From Pseudomonadota bacterium (GTDB lineage: Bacteria > Pseudomonadota > Alphaproteobacteria > Rhizobiales > Rhizobiaceae), in NCBI GenBank assembly GCA_023419535.1, contig JAEZXX010000064.1:17017-81016 (forward strand): DNA of 64,000 bases. The letters are read 5' to 3'. Position 1 is the first letter of the stretch, and the number at the start of each line of letters is the position of its first letter. The translations under genes and the position numbers were made by a program. Below the pieces are notes generated by a model. That model saw only the letters and a list, made by a program, of their open reading frames with translations. It was not told the DNA's origin and did no database searches. Below, in pieces: positions 1 through 9,300 of this stretch.

Positions 1-360
1 AGCTTCAAGCAAGCGGCAGCGGCCTCCGGGATGTCGGAGGACGAGGTCACGCGTTTGAAAAACCAGTTGAGCGCGCAGCCCGACAGCGGTGACGTGATCC
101 AAGGCACGGGCGGAGCCCGGAAACTTAGGGTCGGCAAGCCGGGGAAGGGCAAAAGCGGTGGCTATCGTGTCGTGACGTTCTACAGCGGCGAGGACATTCC
201 CGTCTTCCTGATGGACGTCTACTCCAAGGGCGACAAGATCAACCTCTCACCACGCGACAGAGCGGATCTGAAGAAGGAGCTGGAAGCGTTCGTCGACGAG
301 TACCGGGAGTCCGTTCGCGAACGCGTCTGTGATATGAAAGTGGCAAAGGTGGCATCATGA
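1..360 (+). CDS. higB: HigB2/RelE-family toxin, 5' end cut by the window
   Basis: Type II toxin of the HigB2/RelE ribosome-dependent mRNA endonuclease family. The core GTGGARKLRVGKPGKGKSGG followed by YRVVTFYSGEDIPVFLMDVY and KINLSPRDRADLKKEL is the family signature: Gly-rich loop, two strands, C-terminal helix. An ATG exists at 31, but the frame is open upstream to base 1 and reads SFKQAAAASG before it, which matches the N-terminal helix of full-length HigB2 proteins. The true start is therefore outside the window and the gene is truncated here, not in nature. Its stop overlaps the antitoxin start by four bases (ATGA), the usual toxin-first HigBA order. Confidence 0.85.
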   Translation, partial: SFKQAAAASGMSEDEVTRLKNQLSAQPDSGDVIQGTGGARKLRVGKPGKGKSGGYRVVTFYSGEDIPVFLMDVYSKGDKINLSPRDRADLKKELEAFVDEYRESVRERVCDMKVAKVAS

Positions 361-698
361 GCAAGGCTGGTACAAGGTTGCTGAACGCGGCCCGCGAAAT
401 GCGGGAAATTGCCCGCGGCGAGCGCAAGCCTGCACATATTCATGTTCCGCCCGAAATCGACGTCAGAAGCATCCGTCGTAACGTCGGGCTAACCCAGGAT
501 GGGTTCGCGTCCGAGTTCGGATTCTCCGTAGGCCAGATCCGGGATTGGGAACAGAACAGGACGCGCCCTGTGCGGAGCGAGCGTGCGTATCTGATCATCA
601 TCCAACGCGACCCGGAATTGGTTCGCCGTCTCCTGACTGAGATGCGCGCGGACGAGGCGGCTTGCGACGAACCCGCGCTCAAGGTCGCCACCGGCTGA
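357..698 (+). CDS. higA: HigA-type antitoxin, XRE-family DNA-binding protein
   Basis: 113-residue partner of the upstream toxin. Residues about 38-80 form an XRE helix-turn-helix (IRRNVGLTQDGFASEFGF, then VGQIRDWEQNRTRP), the standard HigA DNA-binding domain. The N-terminal 37 residues are basic and helical. HigA antitoxins bind their toxin and repress their own operon. The start overlaps the toxin stop (ATGA), giving translational coupling. A strong terminator follows at 724-754. The pair converges on the leftward phage lysis genes. Confidence 0.85.
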   Translation: MSKAGTRLLNAAREMREIARGERKPAHIHVPPEIDVRSIRRNVGLTQDGFASEFGFSVGQIRDWEQNRTRPVRSERAYLIIIQRDPELVRRLLTEMRADEAACDEPALKVATG

Positions 699-723
699 TG
701 CAGATTACGACCTGACGAACCAA

Positions 724-754
724 AGCCCCGCCCTCGTTGGCGGGGTTTCTTTTT
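724..754 (+). terminator. Rho-independent terminator after higA
   Basis: Seven-base-pair GC stem CCCCGCC/GGCGGGG (726-732 with 739-745) around a six-base loop, followed by TTTCTTTTT. It ends the HigBA transcript. The A-poor left flank makes it weaker for the converging leftward late transcript. Confidence 0.85.
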
Positions 755-797
755 GCGCCATACGCAACGTTCTACGGCACAGCCATACCAGCGCCGT

Positions 798-1256
798 TCA
801 CCGCGGCGCCTCTCCCCTCGCGAACCTCGTTCCCTCCCCCTGAGCGCGACGCTCGTCTAAGCGCTCCAGGATCTCGCGCATGACGCGGATATCGGACGCT
901 TGGGCGTTCACGCTGGCCTGAAGCGCGGTGATCGCCTCGCCAGTGCGCCTGGCGTTTTCTTCAGCCGCGCCGAGGCGAAATTTCAGCTCGTCCGAAGTCC
1001 GCCGCACATCGTCGATCTGGCCTCGAACCTCGGTCAAAGACGTCGTCATCGCCGCCTCAGATGCCGCGAGATCGGCCGCACGCTCGCGATGATGCTCCAG
1101 ATGTTCGATCCGCCAGTTGTTCAGCGTGCGCAGCTCGTAGCCGAGCGAGAAGTAGGCCCCGGCTGACGAGACGACGACGCCCGTGACGGCGATCGTCAGC
1201 ATGACGTAGGGCGGGATGCGATCCCACATGGCGGCGAGCGCGTTCCTCTCGGGCAT
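798..1256 (-). CDS. Membrane-anchored coiled-coil protein at the end of the lysis module
   Basis: 152 residues from the ATG at 1256, two bases after the endolysin stop. One membrane segment (IPPYVMLTIAVTGVVVSSAG, about residues 14-36) is followed by a long charged helix or coiled coil rich in Glu, Arg and Ala up to residue about 135. No enzyme motif is seen. The position after the endolysin and this topology suit an inner-membrane spanin-like or holin accessory protein. No outer-membrane spanin partner with a lipobox was found nearby, so the role is inferred from context only. Confidence 0.6.
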   Translation of the reverse strand: MPERNALAAMWDRIPPYVMLTIAVTGVVVSSAGAYFSLGYELRTLNNWRIEHLEHHRERAADLAASEAAMTTSLTEVRGQIDDVRRTSDELKFRLGAAEENARRTGEAITALQASVNAQASDIRVMREILERLDERRAQGEGTRFARGEAPR

Positions 1257-1258
1257 CG

Positions 1259-2314
1259 TCAGGCTCCGGCGGTTGCGTTGCGGGGCGCGATCCACGACCC
1301 CGCATAGGCCGCGGCCGCAAGCGCGAGCCCCGTGATCTGAACCACCGTCTCGGGATCGCTCGCCACGTCGGCGGGGATCCAGCCGAAGCGGACCATCAGC
1401 GCCAGTGCCGGCGTCACGATCAGGACGCCGAGGCCCGCGCCGTTCGCCTTCGCACGCGGCCCTCCTACCGGCACGGGCGGCGGTTCGAGAGCAGGCCCGC
1501 CATTGTGCCCGATCGGTGCAGCAAGCTCGCCACGGGGCTCTGGCGTCGGAATGGGGAGCACCGGTGCCGGCTTCGGCTTGATCGCTTCTGCCAGGGCCGC
1601 GAGCGTGAGCGGTCCGGCGTAGCCATCGTCCTTCAAACCGGCCGATCGCTGGAACGCCATGACGGCCGCTTCGGTGCCGGGGCCGAAGACATCATCAAGC
1701 GTCCCGTCCGTGTAGAAGCCGGCGGCCTGAAGATCGGACTGGAGGCGGCGCACCGCCTCGCCGCGCTCGCCGCGCACGAGCATGCCGTCCGCCATGGGAT
1801 CGGCGCTGGCGGGGCGCGGGCGTCCGATCGTGTAATCGCCGATCGAGATCAGCTCGGCCTCGTCGAGGCGGCGCGAGACGAGCCCGGCCAGGCGCCTCCC
1901 CTTCGCCGTGACCCGCGTCGTCTTCAGGAGATCGGCCGCAGCGCGCCAGTCGCCGCGCTTGGCCGCCTGCGCCCATCGATCGTCCAGGGTGGCGGCGCCC
2001 GCGTTGAAGACGACCGACGAGGCGCCATCGAACTCGTGCTGGCGCAGGGCTGAGCCGAACGCGCGTGCGACGGCCGCCCCGTACTCCTCCCGCATCAGGT
2101 AGACGAGCGCGTCCTCCGCCTCGGCCCGCGTCATCGTCGCGCCGGGGCCGAATGTCTTGCCCGGCCGGTTCCTGGACCACCAGTCGCGGAACGCGTCCGA
2201 GCGCCAGGTAAAGCCGATCCCGATCGTGCCGATGCCGACCGGGTCGAGGTAGTAGCGGGGCACGAAGCCTTCGTGATGGCGCACGAAGGCAGCCCCTGCG
2301 GCGCTGAGGTTCAT
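1259..2314 (-). CDS. Endolysin: GH24-type lysozyme, peptidoglycan-binding domain, C-terminal membrane segments
   Basis: 351 residues. Residues 1-165 are a phage-type lysozyme; HHEGF near residue 15 supplies the catalytic Glu, and the DPVGIGTIGIGFT stretch carries the Asp and Thr of the E-8-D-5-T layout. Residues about 178-245 are a PG_binding_1 domain (RGERGEAVRRLQSDLQAAGF ... DDVFGPGTEAAVMAFQRSAGL). A Pro-rich linker leads to the GHNGGPALEP motif (about 268), common in lysis proteins of alphaproteobacterial phages. Two hydrophobic stretches follow (about 288-310 and 322-342). The membrane tail suggests a signal-anchored or holin-like fusion rather than a plain soluble lysozyme. The ATG at 2314 has little competition. 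Confidence 0.85.
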   Translation of the reverse strand: MNLSAAGAAFVRHHEGFVPRYYLDPVGIGTIGIGFTWRSDAFRDWWSRNRPGKTFGPGATMTRAEAEDALVYLMREEYGAAVARAFGSALRQHEFDGASSVVFNAGAATLDDRWAQAAKRGDWRAAADLLKTTRVTAKGRRLAGLVSRRLDEAELISIGDYTIGRPRPASADPMADGMLVRGERGEAVRRLQSDLQAAGFYTDGTLDDVFGPGTEAAVMAFQRSAGLKDDGYAGPLTLAALAEAIKPKPAPVLPIPTPEPRGELAAPIGHNGGPALEPPPVPVGGPRAKANGAGLGVLIVTPALALMVRFGWIPADVASDPETVVQITGLALAAAAYAGSWIAPRNATAGA

Positions 2315-2381
2315 CGGTTCTCTCCAAACATGAAAAAGGCGCCTCGCGGGCGCCGTGGTCGGTCGGTCGTGGGCGGGCAGA

Positions 2382-2912
2382 TCAGGGCCGCGTCAGCAGC
2401 TCGTCGCGGCGCGCGGCGGTCACCGTCAGGTCGAGGTGCTTCACCAGCAGAGCCCAGAGGTCGGTGCCCTCGGTGAAGGACGTTGCTGCGGCCCAACCGC
2501 GATAGACGCGGGCCGTCTCGCCGGCGCGGACGCTCGCATCGAGGTCGTCGTATTCGTCGTCCGTCATCCGCTCGAAGAAGAGGAGGTCGGCCGAGAGGAC
2601 GATGAGAGGAGCCGGCGGCGGCGGCGGATCGTAGGCGACCACCTCTCCGTTCACCCAGCGACGACGGAAGGGGTTCTCGATAAGCTCTGCGTACTGCGCC
2701 TCGCTGATCTCGATCGCTTCCGTCGGGATCGTCGTGTCCGGGTTCGGCTCTTCGCCGATGATCGGTCTGGCCGGATTCGGATCATCGAGCATCGGTTCCG
2801 GCGGCTCGCCATAGACCGGTCGCATGCGCGGCCCGTGCCAGTCGTCGGGATAGTACCCGATCGGGAAGCCTTCGGCGTCGAAGGTCGCGTAGATTCGTCT
2901 TGTCATGCTCAT
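2382..2912 (-). CDS. Tail-fibre-associated protein, unknown function
   Basis: 176 residues from the ATG at 2912, which overlaps the tail-fibre stop (ATGA). It is acidic and Pro-rich; the N-terminus RRIYATFDAEGFPIGYYPDD resembles the start of tail-fibre assembly (chaperone) proteins, followed by a poly-Pro linker (DPPPPPAP) and a C-terminal region with DDEYDDLDASVRAGE. Placement directly after the fibre gene supports a fibre chaperone or host-range role, but no family motif is decisive. Confidence 0.55.
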   Translation of the reverse strand: MSMTRRIYATFDAEGFPIGYYPDDWHGPRMRPVYGEPPEPMLDDPNPARPIIGEEPNPDTTIPTEAIEISEAQYAELIENPFRRRWVNGEVVAYDPPPPPAPLIVLSADLLFFERMTDDEYDDLDASVRAGETARVYRGWAAATSFTEGTDLWALLVKHLDLTVTAARRDELLTRP

Positions 2913-3949
2913 CGTCCGATCGCGATCCATCTGATTTCGAACCCGTCAGCGGTCGACTCGACCACCCCACCGTTCACCGCACGGCGCTTGCGGAACGCCA
3001 TCGACGCCGCGCTAAACGTGTCGCAAGAGACGCTGTAAAGGTAGTTGGTAGGGTAGCCCGCCCCCCTTGATACGGACGCGATCCCGCACAGGCATTCGAT
3101 GGGGAAAGCGATCGGGAAAGCTTGCGAGTATTCCGCCGCAGTCCCGTTCGCCGACAGACCCCACTGGAGGATAAATCCGCCCGGGAGCCGAAGAATGCCG
3201 TTACTTTGGAGGGTGGAAGAAAAGCCGAGGTCCGCCGCAAGCTGTTCCAAGGTCGCATCGACCGGAGCACCCGCTGTTGCCCCGGCACGTCGCATCTTGA
3301 CCGTTCCCCCCGCCATGTTCGTGAAGGCTGAGTTCGGAATCAACGCAGCAGCCGTGTAGACGAGAGCCCAAGGCTGCCATACGCCTCCGATCCGCGAGCG
3401 CTGGTACATTTCGCCTGAAGAAAGACTCGTCGCAGACTGAACCACGTGGCCGGGATCGCCTCGCTGGACGATAACAAAGAACCACCCTCCGGAGCCGTCC
3501 GGCGTGTTGGCAAGGCCCGCTTGAAGGTAGACACCCCCATCAACTACAGCATCCCAATCATCCTGCGTCGGTGCAGCGTTACCACCCCATACGATGCCTG
3601 CGTTGGACTTCAGGAGCCCAGTCGTTGAAACGGGTCCGCTAAAGTTCGCTCCGACAAGCTTGGCGAACTGCGCCGGGTCGAACGTCGCGGCCGCTGCAGC
3701 GCTGTTCGCTGCCGCCTGGCGGTCCTGGCCGGTCTGGACGCGATCCGCCGCCGTCTGCTGCGCGAACGCCGCGATCTCCGTTGCCACCTCGCCGACGTAG
3801 TTCACGACGACAGCCGTGTAGTTCAGCGCCGGGGGGAAGTTCACACGATGGCCGCCGATCGCCATGCCGTAAGGATTCGTCTGCGCGTCATAGCGCTCGC
3901 CGTTGTAATCGCCGAGGCGGGCAACCGCGGCCGTGGGAAAGTCCGCCAT
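2909..3949 (-). CDS. Tail fibre protein with gp53-like C-terminal domain
   Basis: 346 residues from the ATG at 3949, overlapping the previous stop by one base plus ATGA. The N-terminal 110 residues include a short Ala/Gln-rich helical stalk (TAADRVQTGQDRQAAANSAA). The middle contains WFFVIVQRGDP and YQRSRIGGVWQPW, typical of fibre receptor modules. The end, LPGGFILQWG ... FPIAFPIECLCG ... FEIRWIAIGR, matches the receptor-binding gp53-like fold seen at the C-terminus of many fibres. Presumed to bind the host surface. Confidence 0.75.
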   Translation of the reverse strand: MADFPTAAVARLGDYNGERYDAQTNPYGMAIGGHRVNFPPALNYTAVVVNYVGEVATEIAAFAQQTAADRVQTGQDRQAAANSAAAAATFDPAQFAKLVGANFSGPVSTTGLLKSNAGIVWGGNAAPTQDDWDAVVDGGVYLQAGLANTPDGSGGWFFVIVQRGDPGHVVQSATSLSSGEMYQRSRIGGVWQPWALVYTAAALIPNSAFTNMAGGTVKMRRAGATAGAPVDATLEQLAADLGFSSTLQSNGILRLPGGFILQWGLSANGTAAEYSQAFPIAFPIECLCGIASVSRGAGYPTNYLYSVSCDTFSAASMAFRKRRAVNGGVVESTADGFEIRWIAIGR

Positions 3950-4833
3950 CAGCGAAGCTCCTTGAGTTCGAAGGCCATTGAGTTTGCTGAGCCGCCGTTC
4001 ATCCACGTCATCTGCTCCAGCGGCGACGGCTGACGAAGGCGGCCCATGAAGTTGCGGCGGATGCCGTTGGTCATGTCGGTGGGGTCCGGGATGACCATGA
4101 TCTCGGAGTGGACGCCGCCCCGCCGGACGATCTCGAGGAACGTCCCGTAGGCTTCGTCGTCGGCCATGTGCTGCAGGACGCAGCGGAAAACGCGGACGCC
4201 TTCGCGCACGTCGAAGAACTCTGCGCCGCTGAGCGACGTCTCGACGACGGTCCCGAACTCGTAGCCGAGGCTGGCGCCCCAGGCGTAGTTGATGGTCGCC
4301 TGCGCCGCGGAGCCGATGAAGACGCGGCCCGCCTCGACGTAGCCGTCCGTGTTGTCCGGATCTTTGATCGTGACGCGCCAGTAGCGCGCGACCTCCTCAC
4401 CCGGCAGGACATGCTGAGAGACGGCGGTGAACCCTTCGATCTGCTCGCTCGTGTAGGTGCCGAGCCAGTAGTTGTCGGACTCCCATTCGAGCTGCGCGAT
4501 GCTCCAGGCCGCGTTCGCTGCCGAGCCCCACGCATCGAACGTCTGGTCGAAGACTGTCGTCGCAAAGTCCGGCGCGTCGGCCGCCTCCAGCCGAACGCGG
4601 GCGGTGACGCTGAGATTGTGCGCCACGAGCGCGAACAGGCGGATCGGCTGCGGCTGGCCCATGTCGAGCGTGAAGGTCGTCTGCGACAGCGCCAGTCCGG
4701 TCGAACGAGCGACGCGGCTGAACAGGCGGTTCTTCAGGTTCGCGAGCGGCAGCGTAGCCACCCATGAGCCGCCCGTGATGGAGCACTGGTCGATCCGGTT
4801 CGGAAAGCCCAGCATGATGTTGTGGGGTCGCAT
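3949..4833 (-). CDS. Distal tail protein, unknown function
   Basis: 294 residues, not assigned to a named family. It contains alternating beta-rich stretches, for example LDMGQPQPIRLFALVAHNLS and ARYWRVTIKDPDNTDGYVEAGRVF, similar in style to galactose-binding-like domains of tail-tip and fibre proteins. It lies between the putative baseplate protein and the fibre in one tightly packed operon, so a tail-tip role is inferred. The ATG at 4833 is three bases after the preceding stop. Confidence 0.55.
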   Translation of the reverse strand: MRPHNIMLGFPNRIDQCSITGGSWVATLPLANLKNRLFSRVARSTGLALSQTTFTLDMGQPQPIRLFALVAHNLSVTARVRLEAADAPDFATTVFDQTFDAWGSAANAAWSIAQLEWESDNYWLGTYTSEQIEGFTAVSQHVLPGEEVARYWRVTIKDPDNTDGYVEAGRVFIGSAAQATINYAWGASLGYEFGTVVETSLSGAEFFDVREGVRVFRCVLQHMADDEAYGTFLEIVRRGGVHSEIMVIPDPTDMTNGIRRNFMGRLRQPSPLEQMTWMNGGSANSMAFELKELR

Positions 4834-4836
4834 GAG

Positions 4837-6390
4837 CTATCCGTAGAGGTCGAGGACGATCTTGCCGGTCGCGAGCGTGACCTCTTCGCCGATGACGACG
4901 AAGGTCTTGCCGGCGTCGAGGCCGAAGCGGTCGATCGCGAGCATCACCGTGTCGCCAAGGGTGACGCCGGATGCTTCCTCGGCCTTCAGCGGGACGCGGT
5001 AGCGGTCGCGGCGCTGGCCGTAGATCGCGAGCCGGCGGCTCGCTTCGGCCTGGGCGTCGGCGAGGAAGGCGAAGGACGTGTCGAAGGTCAGATCCTTGGC
5101 AAGGAGATGGACGGTCCGCACCGCAGCGTTCTCTGCCACAGCGTTTCGGTATTCCTCCACGGCGAAGGCGCGCACCGCAGGCGTCGAGTTCGTTGCGTCG
5201 AGCGTCGCCTTCGTCTGGACCGTCCAGTTACGGGCGTAGCGGACCGTGACCTTGGCCGCGGGAACGCCTTTTCCGTCGTCGCCGGTCGCGAGGCGCGCGA
5301 GCCCGTCTCCGCCGTCAAGGATCACGACCTCGTCGAGGATCGGCGTCGCAGAGTCGAATGCTGGCGCCTCCAGCCGACGCACCCGGAACCGGCCTAGCGC
5401 GTCCGGCGAGATCCACGCGCCGACGCTGCCGAGCAGCGCTGAGAGCACGGACGCGATGTCCGCCGTCTCGGTCCCGGTCCACCACCCGACCTCGGCCGGG
5501 TTGGCCGCGTGCAAGGCATCGAAGTCGCTGGCGAGGAAGTCGGTCCCAGCGACGAACCCGGCGAACTCCAGAACGCGGCGCGCCGTCATGGCGGCCGAGC
5601 GTTGGCTGTTCGCACCCTCACGCACGTCCACCGTGAGATCGCCCGCAGGTTCGCGCTGCGTGCGGATGAGACCAGCGGCAAGACAGGTCGCGTACCGCCC
5701 GGTCGGGATCGTCGCAGCGCGCAATGCCGTCAGGGTCGGGTAGTCGACGTCAGCGGTCAGCAAGACGCCGTTGTCGCGGACCGCATCGACCGCGCTCAAT
5801 GGCCGGCTGGACACCTGCCAGATCAGCGAGAAGCGGTTCGCGAGGACCGGTGAGACGTTGAAGACGCGGCCCCAAGCGGTCGGCTTCGGCTTGTCCTTCA
5901 GGTCGTCTTCGCCCTCGGCCTCGTTCAGCCCGCCGGAGATCGTCGTGCCCGCGTAGTCGGTCGGCTGCAGCGGCTCGGAGAACTCGGCGGACCGGTCACG
6001 CAGGCGGATCGACACCTTGCGCCATTCGAGCTCGATCTGATCCATCGTGCCCGTCAGCACGACTTGGCGCGCGGACCACGGCGAACGGGGATCGGGAAGC
6101 GACAGGATCGTCAGCCGGCGCCCGTCCACCGCATAGTTCGCCATCCGGTCAAGGCCACCGTCCGCGTTCACGAGCTCAATCAGTCCGTAGCCGATGGACG
6201 ACGGCCCGGACGTCCGCCCCTGCTCAAAGACCGACCGCTGGTAGTTGCCGGGATCGGCAACGCGGCTCTCGAAGTGGACGTTCGGCGGATCGTCCGATGG
6301 CCGGGTCGTGTAGCCGTGCGTCGCGAAGCGCTCGACGACGGCAGCCGAAACCACCGTGTCGAACGCTTCGATCTCGATCAGGTAGATCAT
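4837..6390 (-). CDS. Tail tip/baseplate protein
   Basis: 517 residues, beta-rich, directly after the tape measure gene and overlapping its stop by ATGA. No catalytic motif is visible. Length, position and sequences such as GRFRVRRLEAPAFDSATPIL and DAGKTFVVIGEEV fit the central hub or distal-tail proteins that follow tape measure genes in siphophages. The N-terminus MIYLIEIEAFD starts without a signal peptide. Function is inferred from gene order. Confidence 0.55.
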   Translation of the reverse strand: MIYLIEIEAFDTVVSAAVVERFATHGYTTRPSDDPPNVHFESRVADPGNYQRSVFEQGRTSGPSSIGYGLIELVNADGGLDRMANYAVDGRRLTILSLPDPRSPWSARQVVLTGTMDQIELEWRKVSIRLRDRSAEFSEPLQPTDYAGTTISGGLNEAEGEDDLKDKPKPTAWGRVFNVSPVLANRFSLIWQVSSRPLSAVDAVRDNGVLLTADVDYPTLTALRAATIPTGRYATCLAAGLIRTQREPAGDLTVDVREGANSQRSAAMTARRVLEFAGFVAGTDFLASDFDALHAANPAEVGWWTGTETADIASVLSALLGSVGAWISPDALGRFRVRRLEAPAFDSATPILDEVVILDGGDGLARLATGDDGKGVPAAKVTVRYARNWTVQTKATLDATNSTPAVRAFAVEEYRNAVAENAAVRTVHLLAKDLTFDTSFAFLADAQAEASRRLAIYGQRRDRYRVPLKAEEASGVTLGDTVMLAIDRFGLDAGKTFVVIGEEVTLATGKIVLDLYG

Positions 6391-9300
6391 GCAGCCGCCC
6401 TCTGGCGCTTGGCTTCCATGGCCCGCTCCTGCGCGACGCGTGTGCCGCGCTCGACGGCACCCACGGTCTCGACGGCGCCGAGGCCCACGGCCTGGCGGAC
6501 GCCGCTGACCTCCGCGCGAAGAGCGCGAACCTCAGCAACAAGCTCGCGGTTGTCGTGGCTGCGCATCGTCGGAGCCGCCGACATGGAGACCTGCGGCAAA
6601 CGCAAATCGGGGAGCCGACCGGCATTCGCCGCCTCCATGATCGCCGGGACACCAGGCAGGCGCATCGCGTGGGCGTTGAGGATGCCCTCCCCACCGGCAA
6701 GCCAAACCGCCCCGCCGTCGCGGTGACGGGCGAAGACGCTGTCGACGTCCCACGTGCCGTTCGCGACCACGCCACCGGCTTGATAGCCGAGCCCGCCATA
6801 GCCCCGCCCGATCTCGCCGCCGAGCCGCTTGGCGTCCCAATTGAAGACAGGGCCGCCCTTCGAAGGCCCGGCCTGGTTCGTATTGGCAAGGATCAGCGCC
6901 GACGCCTGATCCATGCCGGTCGGGACGAAGAGCCGGTCCGAGCCGATGAATGAGATCAACCCGCGATCGGTCAGCGTCGTCCAGCTGCCGACGTAGTTCG
7001 AGTACGAGCTGCCGTTCCACATGGTCTGGTTGACGAGAGCAGGCCCCGCCGGAGCGGGTGCCGGAGCAGGAGCAGGGTTGCCGGTCACCGGACCGGGCGC
7101 CTGGTAGCTCGGGATCGCCGCCTGCGGGTTCAGCGCTTGGACATAGGCCTGCAACGCCTGTCCTTGCGCCAGATCGCGAGCCGCCTGCGCTGCGTCCATC
7201 GCCGCCAGCGCCTGCGGGATCGTCAGCACGCTTTCGTTCAGCGACAGGAGCGCGCCGTATTGCGACTTGGCGAGATCGAGCTCGGCCACGGCCTTCGCCT
7301 CGGTCGATTTCAGCGTGCCGTCGACCTCGCGGAAGATCGCGTAGTAGGCCTCGCTCGACGTGTAGAAGGCCTTCGCCTCGTCGAGGTAGGACCGCGACAG
7401 GTTGATGAGTTCGCCTTGCGCCTCCGCGTCCCCCGCGGCCGCCTTCTCGGCGACGGCGCGGAACTGCTTCTGAGCTTCAAGCAGGCGCTCTTCCGGCCCA
7501 AGGGTCGAGAGGTTGCGGTCGAGCTTGATGTCGTCGCGGAACGCAGCGAGCTGATCGGCGAACTGTCGAACACGCTGGTAGGCGGTCCGCAGGCCATTCT
7601 CCGCGTCGGCGAGCGAGCGCTCGATCTTGGCGGAGGCATCGCCGAGGACATTCGCGAGGTCTGGGAACGCCTTCACCAGCGGCGCGATCTCCTTGTCGAG
7701 GAGTCCGGCCTGATCGAGGATGTTGCGCGCCTGGACGCCGAACCAGCGATCGATCAGCGTCGGATCGGCGCCGAGCGACGTCGCGTCCGCCCGCATCGTC
7801 TCGCGACGCTCCATCAGCGAGCGCAACTGCGGCAGGTAGCCGAGCCCCATGCCCTCCGCCGTCTCGTCCGCGATCCCGCGAACGAACTCGTCGCGCATCT
7901 TCTGGATGCCTCGGCCAAGGTGATCAGAGACCGCCCTGCCCGCGTCCTCGGCCGACATGCCAAGCTTCTGGAGTTCGGTCGACAGCTGCGACGCGGTGCC
8001 GGTCAGCGCATCGAGGCGCGTCCAGATCTCGGTGACCTCTTCGGCGCCCGAGAGCATCCGGAGAAGCTGCTCGCGGCCCGCCGACGTCGCCGCTTGCACC
8101 TCACCCGAACCGGCACCTGTCGCTGCCGTCAGGTCGGCGATGTAGTTCCGAATCGTGAGGCTCTGCTCGCGAACAGCCGACACCGACTTGGCGAACTCCG
8201 GCTCGAGACCACGACCGGCCGCGAGCGACTGGATGACGCTCGATGCGGTCAGCCGAAGCTGATCGTACTGGCGCTCCATGTAGTCGTTCAGCGAGTCCGC
8301 CATCGAGTTCAGGCGGTCGATCTCGGTCTGATTCTTCGCCGTCTTCGCGAGCGTCTGGTACTGCTTGATCTGGCTCTCGATCCGAGCCTTCTCTTTCACG
8401 AGCGTACCGGACGCGCGGTCGAGGAGCGTGTCCTGCAGTTCGAGAATGGCCGGCAGCTGCTGCTCCAGCTGTTGCTGCGCCTGGAGGCGCTGCTGACGCT
8501 CCTGCTCCTCGCGCTGGCGTCGTTCGGCGCGCCGCTGACGGGAGCGGCCGAACAGACCGCCGACGATACCGGCGAGACCGCCTGCGATGATGCCGACCGG
8601 CCCAAGCCCCATCCCGATCGCACCGAGCGCACCGGAGAAGCCGCCCGAGACCGGCGAGCCCGACGACATGCCGGCGCCAAAGGCCGAGAAGGCGTTCATC
8701 CCGCCCATGCCGAGGGGAGACTGCATGAACTGTTGAGCCCGGCCGAGAAGGCCGAGCTGAGCGCTGCCCTGACCCGCGACCGGCCCAAAGCCGCCCCAGC
8801 CGCCAGCCATCGCCTGCGACGCTGCGCCAGACATGGACGGCCCGGACGCGACAATGCCAGCCTGACCGGTCGCCATGGCGCGCTGCGCGTCGATGACGCC
8901 CCCGGCAACAGCGGTGCGGAAGGATCGGACCTCGCTCGCGGCGAAGGTGCGCGTGTTCGCCGCGTTAGACTGGTTGCCGCCGAAGACGCGGACGTTGCCG
9001 CGATCATCGAAGCCGTCGAAGAACCCGACATGGCCCGAAGCGCCCCGAGCCTGCGGACGCAACACGACGATATCGCCTGGCTTGGGCGCGTTCGTGCCCT
9101 GCCCCCAGCCCATGAAGGACGAAGCGAGGTTCGACCCGGTTCCGCGCTGGCCGCTCTCGACGAGGGCCGCGTTCGCAAAGGCCGCGCACCAGGCGGTGTC
9201 GCGAGCCGACAGGTTCCGCCACGTGCCCGACGCCTGCATGAACGAGTCCAACACGCGGCTGTCGGCGCGCTCGTTCAAGCCGTCGAACTGCTTGGCGACG

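Noticed and set aside
1..800. Left attachment site as a copy of the tRNA-Cys 3' part
   Set aside because: No stretch matching the anticodon arm, T arm or acceptor of tRNA-Cys was found in this interval.
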